DNA of 64,000 nt, taken from NCBI RefSeq assembly GCF_000585395.1, contig NZ_KK073875.1:1983995-2047994 (forward strand). Direction: 5' to 3'. This document shows positions 16,325-26,400 of this stretch, piece after piece (the stretch's first letter is position 1; each line of letters begins with the position of its first letter). Position numbers and translations under genes: made by a program. A model generated the notes under the pieces. That model worked only from the letters and a program-made list of their open reading frames with translations, was not told the DNA's origin and made no database searches. Source of the stretch: Saccharibacillus sacchari DSM 19268 (GTDB lineage Bacteria; Bacillota; Bacilli; Paenibacillales; Paenibacillaceae).

Positions 16325-17686
16325 TTACTCCGTCTGCCCCTGACGCAGCAGCCCCGCGATCGTCGATTCGAACGAAGGGAACGCGTACACCAGGCGATCC
16401 GCCTGCTCGGCGGTCAGCTTCAGCGTGATGACCGGCGTCAGCGCGTTGATCACGTCCAACGCTTCGCGGCTGTAAGCCGAAGCGCCGACCAGCAGACCTT
16501 TGCCGTCGAATACCAGCGTCATATGCGCATCGGTGTCTCCCCGGCCGGCGAAATCCCACTGTTTGCCGAGTTCGACCGGTTTCACCTTATAACCTTCCGA
16601 CTGCTTCGCTTCTTCCGGCGATACGCCGATCTGCGCGATGCGCGGCAGCGTGAACGCGATCGTGGCAATCGGCGGATAATTGATCGGAGCATCGCTCATC
16701 CCGGACAGGAGAGCGCCCAAATATTTCGCTTCGAACACGGAGGTCGGCGTTAGACGCGGCTGCTTTTTATCCAACACGTCGCCGCTCGCGTAAATATGCG
16801 GCTGGGACGTGCGCAGATACTCGTCGACGACGATGCCTTTTTCCGTATACTCGACGCCCGCCGCTTCCAGGCCGATGCCGTCCGTATTGGGAATGCGGCC
16901 GGTAGCGTTGATGACCAGATCGGTCTTCAGCGACAAACCTTTTTCCGTGAACAGCACGAACTCTTCGCCCTGCTGCTCCAAACGAACGGCTTTATCCTCG
17001 AAATGGAACACCACGCCGTCGCCTTTCATTTTTTCGATCAACGCTTCGGCATAAGGCTGATGGAATCCCGACAGGACATGATCCGAATTTTGCACGACTT
17101 CGACCTCAGAACCGGCTTTGGACGCGATCGACGCGATCTCCATCGCCACGTAGCCCGCCCCGATTAGCACGATCCGCTTCGGCAGCTTCGGCAGGTACAG
17201 GAAGTCGTCGCTTGTTTTCAGCAGCTCGCTGCCCGGGATCTCCGGCAGCATCGGGCGCTGTCCGGCCGCAATAACGAACTTTTCCGCCGTATAGCGTTCG
17301 CCGTTCACGATGACCGTCCGCGCGTCTTCGAATTTCGCTTCGCCGTGCACGATCTCGACGCCCGCGTCGCTCAGCATTTTGCCCAGGAAATCCGGCAGCG
17401 GATCGAGAATGGAGTTTTTGTGCTCCATCAATTTCGACCAATCCAGCGAGAACGAGCTTTCCAATCCTTTTCCGCCGTACAGCTGCGCGTCTTCGATCGT
17501 TTTGATCGGGCTGTCCAAAATGATCTTCGGATTGCAGCCGTAGCTGGTGCAGACTCCCGCAATCTTGTGGCGCTCGACGATCGCGACTTTTTTTCCGGCT
17601 TGGGTCAAAGGCAGGGCAGCGTTCCAGGCCGCTTGGCCGCTTCCGATAAACAGGACGTCAAAAGCATGTTCGGTAGATGGTGTCAT
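16325..17686 (-). CDS. FAD-dependent pyridine nucleotide-disulfide oxidoreductase, 453 aa
   Basis: A class I flavoprotein of the glutathione reductase / dihydrolipoyl dehydrogenase fold. The N-terminal FAD site is FDVLFIGSGQAAWNAA, the redox pair is C-TSYG-C (residues about 46-51), the second Rossmann motif for NAD(P)H is VLIGAGYVAMEIASIA, and the IYASGDV motif closes the FAD domain. The dimerisation domain follows but lacks the usual HxxPT-type catalytic His-Glu pair at the extreme C-terminus, so it is not a normal lipoamide dehydrogenase. Substrate unknown. It has its own promoter and terminator between two parts of the vWA/GTPase cluster and is probably an unrelated insertion there. Confidence 0.85.
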   Translation of the reverse strand: MTPSTEHAFDVLFIGSGQAAWNAALPLTQAGKKVAIVERHKIAGVCTSYGCNPKIILDSPIKTIEDAQLYGGKGLESSFSLDWSKLMEHKNSILDPLPDFLGKMLSDAGVEIVHGEAKFEDARTVIVNGERYTAEKFVIAAGQRPMLPEIPGSELLKTSDDFLYLPKLPKRIVLIGAGYVAMEIASIASKAGSEVEVVQNSDHVLSGFHQPYAEALIEKMKGDGVVFHFEDKAVRLEQQGEEFVLFTEKGLSLKTDLVINATGRIPNTDGIGLEAAGVEYTEKGIVVDEYLRTSQPHIYASGDVLDKKQPRLTPTSVFEAKYLGALLSGMSDAPINYPPIATIAFTLPRIAQIGVSPEEAKQSEGYKVKPVELGKQWDFAGRGDTDAHMTLVFDGKGLLVGASAYSREALDVINALTPVITLKLTAEQADRLVYAFPSFESTIAGLLRQGQTE

Positions 17687-17711
17687 GGGATTCTTCCTCT
17701 CGGATTGGATT

Positions 17712-17740
17712 TAGATAGCATGCTATTTAATCACTCGCAA
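17712..17740 (-). promoter_or_regulatory. promoter with palindromic spacer for the FAD oxidoreductase
   Basis: TTGCGA (17735-17740), a 17-base spacer and TATCTA (17712-17717) on the minus strand. An AAATAGCATGCTATCT palindrome covers the -10 region and part of the spacer, a likely binding site for a dimeric repressor. Confidence 0.45.
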
Positions 17741-17840
17741 TATCTTTACCCGTCCCATGAAGCGGTTAACCGGAGCACGGCGGAAGTTCATGAGTCGTCC
17801 GCATCATGATGCGACGCCGGAATTGCCCGACCCTATCCGT

Positions 17841-19133
17841 TTAAAAACCGCTGCTGCGATCTCCCGGACGATTGCCCAGACCCGCGGAAGGATTGGTCGC
17901 AGCGACGCCTTTGCCTCTGCGTCCGCGTTCTTTACGTTGCTGTTCGCGAATCGGAACGATCAACGTAAACAACGCGATGATCGTCGCCAGCGCCAGATCC
18001 GCGAGCAACCGGACCGTCGAATCGCCGAGCGCGTCGCCCTGCAAACCGAACTCCAGAATCAAGCCGGCCGCAAGCCCCGCTACCGCACCGCCGATCCCGA
18101 AGCTTTTGGCCAGGAAACGGTTGTCGAACATGACGCCGAGCGCGATGCCGAGACCCGCTCCGATCAGGAGAATGAGCACGATATGCAAAATTTGCAGATA
18201 CGTGCTGCCTGCCGGCGCTCCCGTGCGTTCGGTGAGCAGCGTGTGGTCGTCCAGGTTGCGGTAAATGTCCTGAAAAGCCAGAGAGATTTGGTCGGCGTTC
18301 GCTACGTCGGTGTAAGTGCCGCCCGTACGTTCCGCCACGTTTTGCAGCAGTTGGAATCCGTCTTCCGCTTCGATGACGAGACCTTTTCCGAGACCGATCG
18401 CATTGATCGGCACTCGTTCGCTTTGATACGAAGACAACACGTTATCCAAATTCACGTCGGTAATCCCGTCGGATAATAAAATGACCATGGCCCCGCTGTC
18501 GGAGTCGCCTTGATCGCGAATATGTTCCATGGTTCCCGTCAGCGCCTGATCGATGTTTGTCGAAAACTCCGTTGTTTGGATCGCATCGATCTTGGCGTAA
18601 ATCTGCTGCTTTTCGTTGTCGCTCGTTATCCGGGTGAGCGGCTGAACCATCTGGGGTACATCGTCAAATGTAAATACGGCAACCCGCTTATCCGTATCCA
18701 TGCGGCCGATCAGTTCTTTGGCCGCGGTAAAACGTTCATTCTGCGGATCGGTATCCGTCATGCTGCCCGAATTGTCGATGACCAACACGATATCGTTGAT
18801 CTTCTTCACGCCGCCCAAATCCAGTTCGTACACGAATTCGAACAAGGCTCCCAACGCCAGAAAAGCAGCCAGCGTAACCGGAACGAGCATTTTCCACGAG
18901 AAGCCCGAATACCGCTCTTTCCAAGACCGTCCGTTAAGCTTCGGCGAAATCGTCTCCGCTATCAGGCAGCCTAGCCCGATGCACAAAGCCAGCACGCCGA
19001 AATAAATGCCGACCAGCAAAATGCTGGACGTCTTTCCTTCAAAATGATTCAGCAACCATTCCCCGATCCCGAAGCCGATCGCCCCGCCGACCAAAGCCAG
19101 CAGCAGAAGCAGCAGATTGATTTTTCGCTGCAT
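17841..19133 (-). CDS. multi-pass membrane von Willebrand A protein, 430 aa
   Basis: Three N-terminal membrane helices (about 7-27, 38-58 and 83-103) are followed by a vWA domain with an intact metal-ion adhesion site: DNSGSM at 120-125, the TNIDQAL threonine loop, and LLSDGITD for the third loop. Three more helices follow near 320-390, and the basic tail (QQRKERGRRGKG) is cytoplasmic. vWA domains bind partners through a chelated Mg/Mn ion. With the second vWA protein at 27650-29458 it frames the tubulin-like operon. The two-part leader at 19153-19207 stands 20 bases before its ATG. Confidence 0.8.
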   Translation of the reverse strand: MQRKINLLLLLLALVGGAIGFGIGEWLLNHFEGKTSSILLVGIYFGVLALCIGLGCLIAETISPKLNGRSWKERYSGFSWKMLVPVTLAAFLALGALFEFVYELDLGGVKKINDIVLVIDNSGSMTDTDPQNERFTAAKELIGRMDTDKRVAVFTFDDVPQMVQPLTRITSDNEKQQIYAKIDAIQTTEFSTNIDQALTGTMEHIRDQGDSDSGAMVILLSDGITDVNLDNVLSSYQSERVPINAIGLGKGLVIEAEDGFQLLQNVAERTGGTYTDVANADQISLAFQDIYRNLDDHTLLTERTGAPAGSTYLQILHIVLILLIGAGLGIALGVMFDNRFLAKSFGIGGAVAGLAAGLILEFGLQGDALGDSTVRLLADLALATIIALFTLIVPIREQQRKERGRRGKGVAATNPSAGLGNRPGDRSSGF

Positions 19134-19152
19134 CCTTACTCACTCCCTTAGT

Positions 19153-19207
19153 TCTGATCAAGCTTCTAACCGAAAGCAAGAAGCTTGATCAGAAGTGGCG
19201 TAGCCAC
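19153..19207 (-). promoter_or_regulatory. two-part hairpin leader upstream of the vWA gene
   Basis: A perfect 15-bp stem (TCTGATCAAGCTTCT, 19153-19167, with its complement at 19179-19193) is preceded on the transcribed strand by the small hairpin GTGGCTACGCCAC (19195-19207). The gene starts 20 bases downstream. It shares the GGTTAGA-x-GCTTG core and the layout of the element at 15285-15340. Confidence 0.5.
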
Positions 19208-19424
19208 AAATTTTTATACCGCATTTCATCCGTTGACGCAGACCCCTTATTCGATTCATGCCGCTTGAGCTTTACCAAAAATAACTGCATATCTCCCGTT
19301 ATTTCCGCGCTAAATCGTTTTTCGCCCCAAATACCTGCATATCTCCATTTATTCAGTGAATCCACGGCTTCATACCTCTGTATCGCCTTAAATAAATGGA
19401 TATTTGCAGGTAAATCGCGCCCTA

Positions 19425-20641
19425 GTACTCTGTATCGCTTAAACTTCAGGGTAAAGCCGTTTAAGTCGAATTCGTGCATCTTGAGTGGTAAACTGCCAAT
19501 TCACCGTCGAGTGAGCCTCATTTCGGTCAGATTCCCAAGCTTTGACGCGCGAAACCATTTCGCTTCGAGTGGAGACATAATCGGATAACGCCTGCCGACT
19601 TAGAACACCAATCTCAATTTCAGCCATGTTTAACCAACTTCCATGTTTCGGCGTGTAATGAATTTCTAACTTGTTCGCGATTCGCTTGGCTTCCGCGGGT
19701 TCAAAAGCTTCATAAAGCGATCCAATACTGTGCGTATTCAGATTGTCCATCACCAGCACGATTCGCTCGGCTTCTGCATAGTGGACGTCCACAAGCTCTT
19801 GAATACACGCCGCAAAGTCGACTCGCTTGCGTTGGTCACTCACTCGAACATGACGTTTGGACTCAAGCGGGGCAAACATCATGAACAGATTTACAACCCC
19901 ATTTCGCTTGTATTCATAGTCTATTCGTTTAGGCGAACGAGGTTTAACTGGAATCGAAGACCGGATTTCTAGCGTGAGCTGTCGATTCGTTTCATCGAGA
20001 CAGACTAAAGGACGTTTCGGATCGTACGGACGTTGGTATACATCCAGAATATCTTCCATATGAGCCACAAACTCTCCAGAAGCTTCGGGGATGCACCACT
20101 GCTTTTTCAGCCAAGGCTTAAGTTCGTTTTTTTCATCAGGCGCTGGACACTCATCGGAGAAATCTCATCCACCATGTCGAGTTGAACCATCCGATTCGCA
20201 AGCAGCCGAACGGACCACTTGCTGTAGCCCTCTGGCGGTTCACTGCAAGCCAGAGCCACCAGCTTGGCTTCGGTTTCTCCGTCGAATTTGATCTTGCGAT
20301 TGATTTGTTTTTCGCGCTCTAACGCCGATTCAAAGCCTTTTTCGACTAATCGCTTTCGTAGATTTCGAACGGTGCTTTCGCACGTGCGATACGCTTCAGC
20401 AATTTGGACATCCGACCATGAGGGACCGAATTCACCTTCATCCGCTTGCAGCAACATGTGAGCCTGTCTGATTTTGTAGCCCGCAACTTTTCCTTTTTGA
20501 ATGAGTTGTTCCAACTCGGTGCGTTCCTCTTGGCTCAACTCGACAATCCATTTTTTAGGCATGGTTAGCTCCTCAAATCAGTTTTAGATGATATATCGGT
20601 GCGTAAAACCGTTACCGTTAATTTCTACAGATACAGAGTAC
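19425..20641 (-). mobile_element. IS630-family insertion sequence, 1217 bp
   Basis: Both ends carry the 12-bp inverted repeat GTACTCTGTATC, and each end is flanked by TA, the target site duplicated by IS630 elements. The single transposase is encoded on the minus strand in two frames. It lies in the intergenic space between the vWA gene and the 865-residue gene and so separates parts of one gene cluster without breaking a coding sequence. Confidence 0.85.
19439..20562 (-). CDS. IS630 transposase, two frames joined by -1 slippage
   Basis: The first frame (20107-20562) encodes the helix-turn-helix part: SWSDVQIAEAYRTCESTVRN and the winged KWSVRLLANRM segment. The second (open through 20068 to 19439) encodes the DDE catalytic core: PLVCLDETNRQ, VLVMDNLNTHS and WLNMAEIEIG. 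They overlap at ATG-AAAAAAA-C (A7 at 20127-20133 on the complementary strand), where a -1 slip fuses them into about 373 residues, the normal size for IS630 transposases. The second frame has no good start of its own. The three acidic catalytic residues are present, so the element may be active. Confidence 0.85.
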
Positions 20642-20825
20642 TAGGCCTCGCCTTGCTCCTCATTAAGTGGATATGTACAGCTAATTTTTCGAACCAAACA
20701 CGGTCGCACCGACAGTTCTTCGACGAAGGAATCGCTGTCGGTGTTCCATTCCCGATCTGCTTCCGACGGAGTTTGCATACGCGTTTCAGCAAAAACCGCC
20801 GAAACTCTTTCAAATCCAAAACCCG

Positions 20826-23423
20826 TCAGATCTCCGGCAAACAGCCCGCGTCGATTGCGTGGAACAAATAGCCCGCTTTCACATAAGCGTCGTAATACAC
20901 GCGCCCGTTACGGTAGTACATCAGGTCTTCGATATGGAAGCCGCCCATCAGGTTCAGCTTCTCCACGCCGTCGCTGCGGCGCTCGTGGACGTAGCCGACG
21001 CGGTAGATCCGCGACGTCTCTTCCTCGTTCAGCGCGTAGCGCATGAATTCGCCGTTGCCGTCGCCGAAGAAATACTTTTCTTCGTGGCGGTGCTCCTGCG
21101 TGTAGTCGAACAACCGCAGCGTGATCGACGCGCGCTCTTCCAGCTTGCGGTACAGAATGCGGAACAGGTCTTCCTTCGTCATGGTCTCGCGGTTCTCGTA
21201 TTCGACGGCGACGTTCGCGCGGCGCAGCAGTTCCTGCTCGTACGTCTGCACGAGCGGCTCCGCGCCCAGAATTTCGCGCGCGCATAGCTCTTGCAGCCGC
21301 TGAAGCAGGCGCCGCTCCCCGGCGTGCATCGCCGGAAGTCCGGCTTGATTGATTCCAGCCAGAATGCCGTTGCCGTAACCCGGACCTCCGAAGCCTGAAG
21401 CGCCTCCGGCGTAACTTCCGCCGCCAGCACCACCGACCGTCTCGGCATCCCTTTCGCCGCCAGCCCCGTAAGCGTCCTCCGGACGCTCCGACACCAGCGC
21501 TGCCAGATCGCCGAGCCTGCGCTCTTCAAAGTAATAATCCCGTCCGCGGCGATCTTCGGCGTCACGCATGACCGCGTCGACGACGCGGTCATAATACGGC
21601 ATCAGGTTCTGCCCGATATAATCGTCCGCGCTGCGCGCGCTGTATTCCGCGGCGCGGCGCAGTCGCTCTTCCAACTGTTCGACGCGGCGAATCGTCGCTT
21701 TGTACTGAGCATGCAGCTCCACCAGCGCGTCTTCATACCGCCGATACAACTCGATCTCCATATCCAGCCGCAGAATGCGCAACTTCAAGCCGTATACCTG
21801 CTCGAAAAAATACCGTACGAAGTTACGCACATTCTGACTGTCGCGCAGCAAAGCCTTTTTGAACGGCTGGTCTTCGACGATCCCGCCGTACAATGCGTCC
21901 AGTTCTTCCCGCGCCCCTTCGCGCTCCAACATCGCTTCGCGCATCCGCTCAAGCAGCGCCGACGGCGCCGCGTTCGCGGATTCCGACGAATCGCTCCAGG
22001 CCGCGATCCGGTACAGCCCGTGCCGCGCGTCTTCCGCCGCGGCCCGCGAAGCGTACTCGCGCAGCCCGCGCCCGATATCGGCTTCGCCCAGATACCGCTG
22101 CGCTTCCGCTTCGAAATTGCCGCGGAAAAAACTTTCCGCGGCTTTCCCGAACAGCGTCTCCTCGGCTTCCGCCAACGACATCCGCCGAATCGACGAATAC
22201 GAAACGGACGAACTCATGATGCCGTTCATGTCCTCCAACTTGCCTTCGTCCGGCGCCAGCCGCTCGGCCCGCCCCCGCATATGCGGACGGTCCAGTTCCA
22301 GCCGAGCCAGCTGCTCGGCGGCAGGCGTCTCCGGAATCTCTCGCATGCGGCGGTTCAACCCGCGCGCGAACTGGTACAGCACCGCGAGCGCGATCGAACG
22401 GTCCGGCCGCGTGACCCGCGCGAATCCGCCGGAAGCCAGTCCCCGACGGCCGGATTCGCTGGACAATCCGCTTTTGAACGCCGAATTGTTGTACTGTCCG
22501 GCCCCCGTTTTGAGTCCTTCCAGCGGCTGCTCGTCCGCGGTTCCGGCAGTCCCGGCGATCGAGGCGGCCGTGCCCGCGTCGCGGCGGCGGTTTTTGAGCA
22601 GATGCGCGTGGCAGATAATTTCGTACGCCCCGCGCAGACCGCCCGGCGCGGCGATGCCCCGTTCGTTTTTGTCGGACAGGATATACACCAGGTCGAACAA
22701 CGGCGAAGGGGCGTGGTTCACGTCGATCTTCAACCGATTTTCCGTCACCTGCAAAGGCGCGGAAAAACCGTATTCCGGCCGCTGCATCAGATCCAGCTCC
22801 CGCAGGAACGATACGCCGACCGAACTGGAATAGCCGAACGAATCCGACTGCTCCTGATCGCTCACCAGCACGTACAGATCGGTCTGCACCGATTTGAACG
22901 ATTGGCCGAATACGGCTCCCGCCAGCAGCGAAATCTCCGGCGTCAGCACGTTCATGACATCGTCCGCGTGCACGACGACCGACAGATGAAGACGGTCGAA
23001 CGAAGCGAACAACCGCCCGCTTTCCGACAGCATCCGGCTGGATCTGCGCAGGTCGCGGTTCAGCTCGTACAAATGATCGGCTTGCGAGTTGACGAACGCC
23101 CGGTGCATATCGCGCCGCAGCGTATTTTCTTCCGTACTGCGCGACCCGAAAGCATCCCAGCGAAAACGCACGGCTTGCCGGTGGCGATCCAAAGCATCTT
23201 CGGGCAACCCGTTCGTCGCAACATGGAAATACGCGATCCCCGCCGCATTGTCGTACTTATGCCCGTTCAGCTCCGTCAACGATACTGCCGCCTCGGCCGC
23301 ACGGTCGCCGATGAACAGGAAAGCGGCCGGATAATGCAGGCCGCTCCTTCCTTCCGCGAAGCCGGGCAGCTCTTCTTCCCTGGCCGCATACGCGGCGGCG
23401 AATTGCTCCAGCAGCTCGTTCAT
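20826..23423 (-). CDS. large partner protein of the tubulin-like NTPase, 865 aa
   Basis: Begins one base after the stop of the tubulin-like gene, with its ribosome site inside that gene, so the two are co-translated. No signal peptide or membrane helix. Residues 1-270 look like an alpha/beta domain (FLFIGDRAAEAAVSLTEL, DLYVLVSDQEQSDSFGYSS, PLFDLVYILSDKNERG). The pattern recalls the core of the tubulin-like partner, but I see no GGGTGSG loop. The middle is long and helical with likely coiled coil around 540-600, followed by a Gly-rich linker (GGAGGGSYAGGASGFGGPG) and a C-terminal helical/strand domain. Not a family I can name. A hydrolysis-dead tubulin-like pairing partner is one possibility. 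Confidence 0.65.
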   Translation of the reverse strand: MNELLEQFAAAYAAREEELPGFAEGRSGLHYPAAFLFIGDRAAEAAVSLTELNGHKYDNAAGIAYFHVATNGLPEDALDRHRQAVRFRWDAFGSRSTEENTLRRDMHRAFVNSQADHLYELNRDLRRSSRMLSESGRLFASFDRLHLSVVVHADDVMNVLTPEISLLAGAVFGQSFKSVQTDLYVLVSDQEQSDSFGYSSSVGVSFLRELDLMQRPEYGFSAPLQVTENRLKIDVNHAPSPLFDLVYILSDKNERGIAAPGGLRGAYEIICHAHLLKNRRRDAGTAASIAGTAGTADEQPLEGLKTGAGQYNNSAFKSGLSSESGRRGLASGGFARVTRPDRSIALAVLYQFARGLNRRMREIPETPAAEQLARLELDRPHMRGRAERLAPDEGKLEDMNGIMSSSVSYSSIRRMSLAEAEETLFGKAAESFFRGNFEAEAQRYLGEADIGRGLREYASRAAAEDARHGLYRIAAWSDSSESANAAPSALLERMREAMLEREGAREELDALYGGIVEDQPFKKALLRDSQNVRNFVRYFFEQVYGLKLRILRLDMEIELYRRYEDALVELHAQYKATIRRVEQLEERLRRAAEYSARSADDYIGQNLMPYYDRVVDAVMRDAEDRRGRDYYFEERRLGDLAALVSERPEDAYGAGGERDAETVGGAGGGSYAGGASGFGGPGYGNGILAGINQAGLPAMHAGERRLLQRLQELCAREILGAEPLVQTYEQELLRRANVAVEYENRETMTKEDLFRILYRKLEERASITLRLFDYTQEHRHEEKYFFGDGNGEFMRYALNEEETSRIYRVGYVHERRSDGVEKLNLMGGFHIEDLMYYRNGRVYYDAYVKAGYLFHAIDAGCLPEI

Positions 23424-23424
23424 A

Positions 23425-26400
23425 TTATTTCAACCTTTTGCGCAGCTCGTTCAACTTGGCTGCCGTCTCTTGATAGAACCGGTACGCTTCTTCGCCGTTG
23501 ACCAGCTCCATGCGCTCGTACTCCAACTGTTGACGCGCTTCGAGGAACGTCGTGTACAGCTCGTCCAGCTTGCCGACCAGCAGCGACACGTCTTCCGACG
23601 CCGTCAGCTCGTTCGAGCGGCGGGAAGCTTTGCGCAGCAGCGTTTGACGTTCACGGTCTCCCAAAGTGCGGAACACGTTATAAATCTCGAAGTGCGGATA
23701 GCTGCGGCTCTTCATCAGATTGACGAACGGCTCCCAGCTTTCCTCGTCCTCTTCGCGATCGTACACGTACAGCGCGCCTTTTTTGACGATCGTTTCGGTA
23801 TACAGCGCTTCGATGTACTGATCCAGCAGTTGTTCTTCGCCGGCATGCTGGGACAGCAGCGACTCCAACTCCGCAATTTTCGCTTGGATCTGCTCGTACT
23901 TCGCCAGTTCTTCGCGTACGCGGCGGATTTGCTCAGGCGAACGGATCAGGTTTTCTTTGGCCAATTCTTCATTGATACTGCCGAAAATGTCCTTCGTCGA
24001 TTGTCGCTCGATGCCTTCGGCCAGCAGACGCTTCAGCTCGGCATAGGCACGTTTCACTTCGCCCAGGTTCGGCTTGGCGCTTTGCAATTGCATGTCGAAG
24101 CCGGACAGCGCCGCGAACAGATCGAAGGTTTTCGTCGTCACGACGGAATAGCGGCTGCTGGTCGTTTGATCCGCGTCTTTTTCGATGATGACGCTAAATC
24201 CGCGCGCACGGTCGAACTCGCTTCTGACGCGCGCATTGTAGTCTTTTACACGGCCGTTATCGTACACGTCGCCCCACGACTGCTGCGGAATCGGCGACGG
24301 CAGATAGGTCCAGTTGTCGCGTTCCGACTGCACCAAGTGACGCCCGACGCCTTCTTTGCCCAAAATGGTGCGTTCGTAGTTTTCTTCATACACTTTGAGC
24401 GGCGTATAAACGAACAGCGGCACCCCGTTGCGCGTGTTCAGCCAGAAGATCCGGTTTTTGACCTGGCTTTCTTTGACCGTGAAGTTGGATTTGCCGATCG
24501 CGTTCTCCTGATAATTGCGGATCCCTTTGAGGATGCCCGGCGCTTGAACAGGAACTGAGACAAAGCCCCATGAAGGGAAATGCAGATTGCCGGAGCTGTT
24601 GCTCAGATGGAACACCGGAATCGCTTCTTCGTCCAGTTTGCCCGCGATATTGCGTTCGACGAACTTCTCGATCGACTCGTCTTCGCCGAACTTCATGCGC
24701 AGGAAATCTTCCATCGATTGCGTGATCAGATCGCCGAATTTGCTGGTCAGGAAGTCCGAGATCGAACCGACGATATCCACTTCCTGTTCTTTGATCCAGC
24801 GGTCGGAGTGGTCGATCAGTTCTTGCGCAAAATCGCGGATCAGATCGTCGACGTCGCGTTTTTCCATGAGGCTGCCCACGACTTTGGAGATATCCGGCAC
24901 GCTAACCACGTTCCAGTAGTACGTTTTGTTGCCTTTGTGGTCCATTTGCTCGTCGCCGCGCGTCAAGATCTCCCCGTTGCGTTCGAAAATGGAGCTGAGC
25001 GCGTTCAGAATCTCGGTAAACACGCCGTAAATTCGGTTGTTTTCCCGGTTCAGCAGCTCGTAGAAATCTTCGTAGAACTCGATCATCTGCTCCGTGCGCT
25101 CGATATCGGCACGCAGCCAGTATTCGTTCATTTTGGCTTCGATATACGCATTTTTCTTTTTGTCGCGGGAGATCAGAGCGCTTTTGGCATCGCCCAGACG
25201 CTCATGCGCCTGCTCTTCCGCCGCTTCGATATCGCGAGGAATCCGCAGCAGCGACTCGCGCAGATTCTCGATGTACGCTTGCAGCATTTTGAGCAGGGAG
25301 AAGCCTTTTTCCGTATAAATGAGGCGCGATACATAGAACGGACCTTGCTCCGGACTCAGGAAAGCGCGGCGGATCTGTTCCGAAAAACGCTCCAGCATTT
25401 CGCCCGGAAGCTGCTTTTTCATCTTGATGTACTCTTCGCGCGCACGCGTCAGGAACGTCTGCTCAAGCTCCGCGTCCATGCTTACGTTCTGCATTTTGAT
25501 CACGTTGGCGTAGCTGAGGCGCTCGCTGTTCTGGTAGCCCGGAATCGGTTCCGGCACCCGCGACTCGAACGCTTTGAGCATCGAATCCGGGTCGAGCGCG
25601 ATCTTTTGCGCGAAGCGTTCGATCTCTTCCTGATTCGGCGCGTGCTGGAACATCTTCTCCATCTTCTGGAACAGGCGGTACGCGAGGTACGTGGTCATCT
25701 CCTCGATCGGCAGCACAGCGGACGAAGCGCCGATGATGTTGTAATCGTAGTTCGCCGGATACGCCTTCGTCATCTGCGCGATGTTCGTGCGGATATTGCT
25801 GATGTAGTCGTGGATCGCGAACTCTTCGCCGGACGCTTTTTCTTCGCTCGCCATGAAGTTCGTGATATTTTCGGCCGTGACGTTCATGCAGTAATCGTAC
25901 GCGTTTTCGAGCAGCTTGCCTTCGGTGTTGGTCGCGGAGATCAGATGGCACAGGTTAAAAGGCGGCAGCGGCGAGTTGACGGTCAGGATGCTGCCGTACT
26001 GCTGCTTGAACCGCTCGCTGCGCGCGTCGACGTTCATCCAGTAATCGAGTTCTTTGAGCGCGGCGTAGCCGTTTTTGCGGACGTATTCGCGCGTATGTTC
26101 GCTGAGGCTTTTGTTCGACAGGTTGACGTCCGGCGTGAACAGATAGCCCAGCATATTGAGACGGTCGACGCCGGCCGATCCGTGGTCGCGCTCGACCAGC
26201 CCGCGGATGATGTACGAAATATCGAGGAACGAGCCGCTGCCCGTACCGCCCGACAGGCCCGTCAGCAGGAACACGGTCAGTTTTTTGTTCGTGCCGACCG
26301 ACAGCGTTTTGATCTTTTTGTCGATCGCCTGCACCACTTGATTGATTTTGGTAAAAAGAAGCAAACGTCCCGCCTGGCGTACGCCGGCCGCGCCGTTCAT

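Larger units (their letters stand above)
19274..20691. repeat. cluster of four short inverted-orientation repeats flanking the IS
   Basis: A unit of about 26 bases, core GGAGATATGCAGNTATTT, occurs on the minus strand at 19274-19304 and 19323-19353 and on the plus strand at 19388-19421 and 20661-20691. Copies 2 and 3 form a 22-bp inverted repeat. The IS630-type element is inserted between copies 3 and 4. The stretch at 19374-19391 (CCTCTGTATCGCCTTAAA) also resembles the left end of the IS, so the repeats may be IS630-derived. Confidence 0.6.

Noticed and set aside
19189-19479. 96-codon minus-strand ORF at the IS left end
   Set aside because: It is made of the short intergenic repeats and the IS end, with no ribosome site.
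21711-23501. 596-codon plus-strand ORF
   Set aside because: Antisense to the 865-residue gene, Arg/Gln/His-rich with no recognisable domain.
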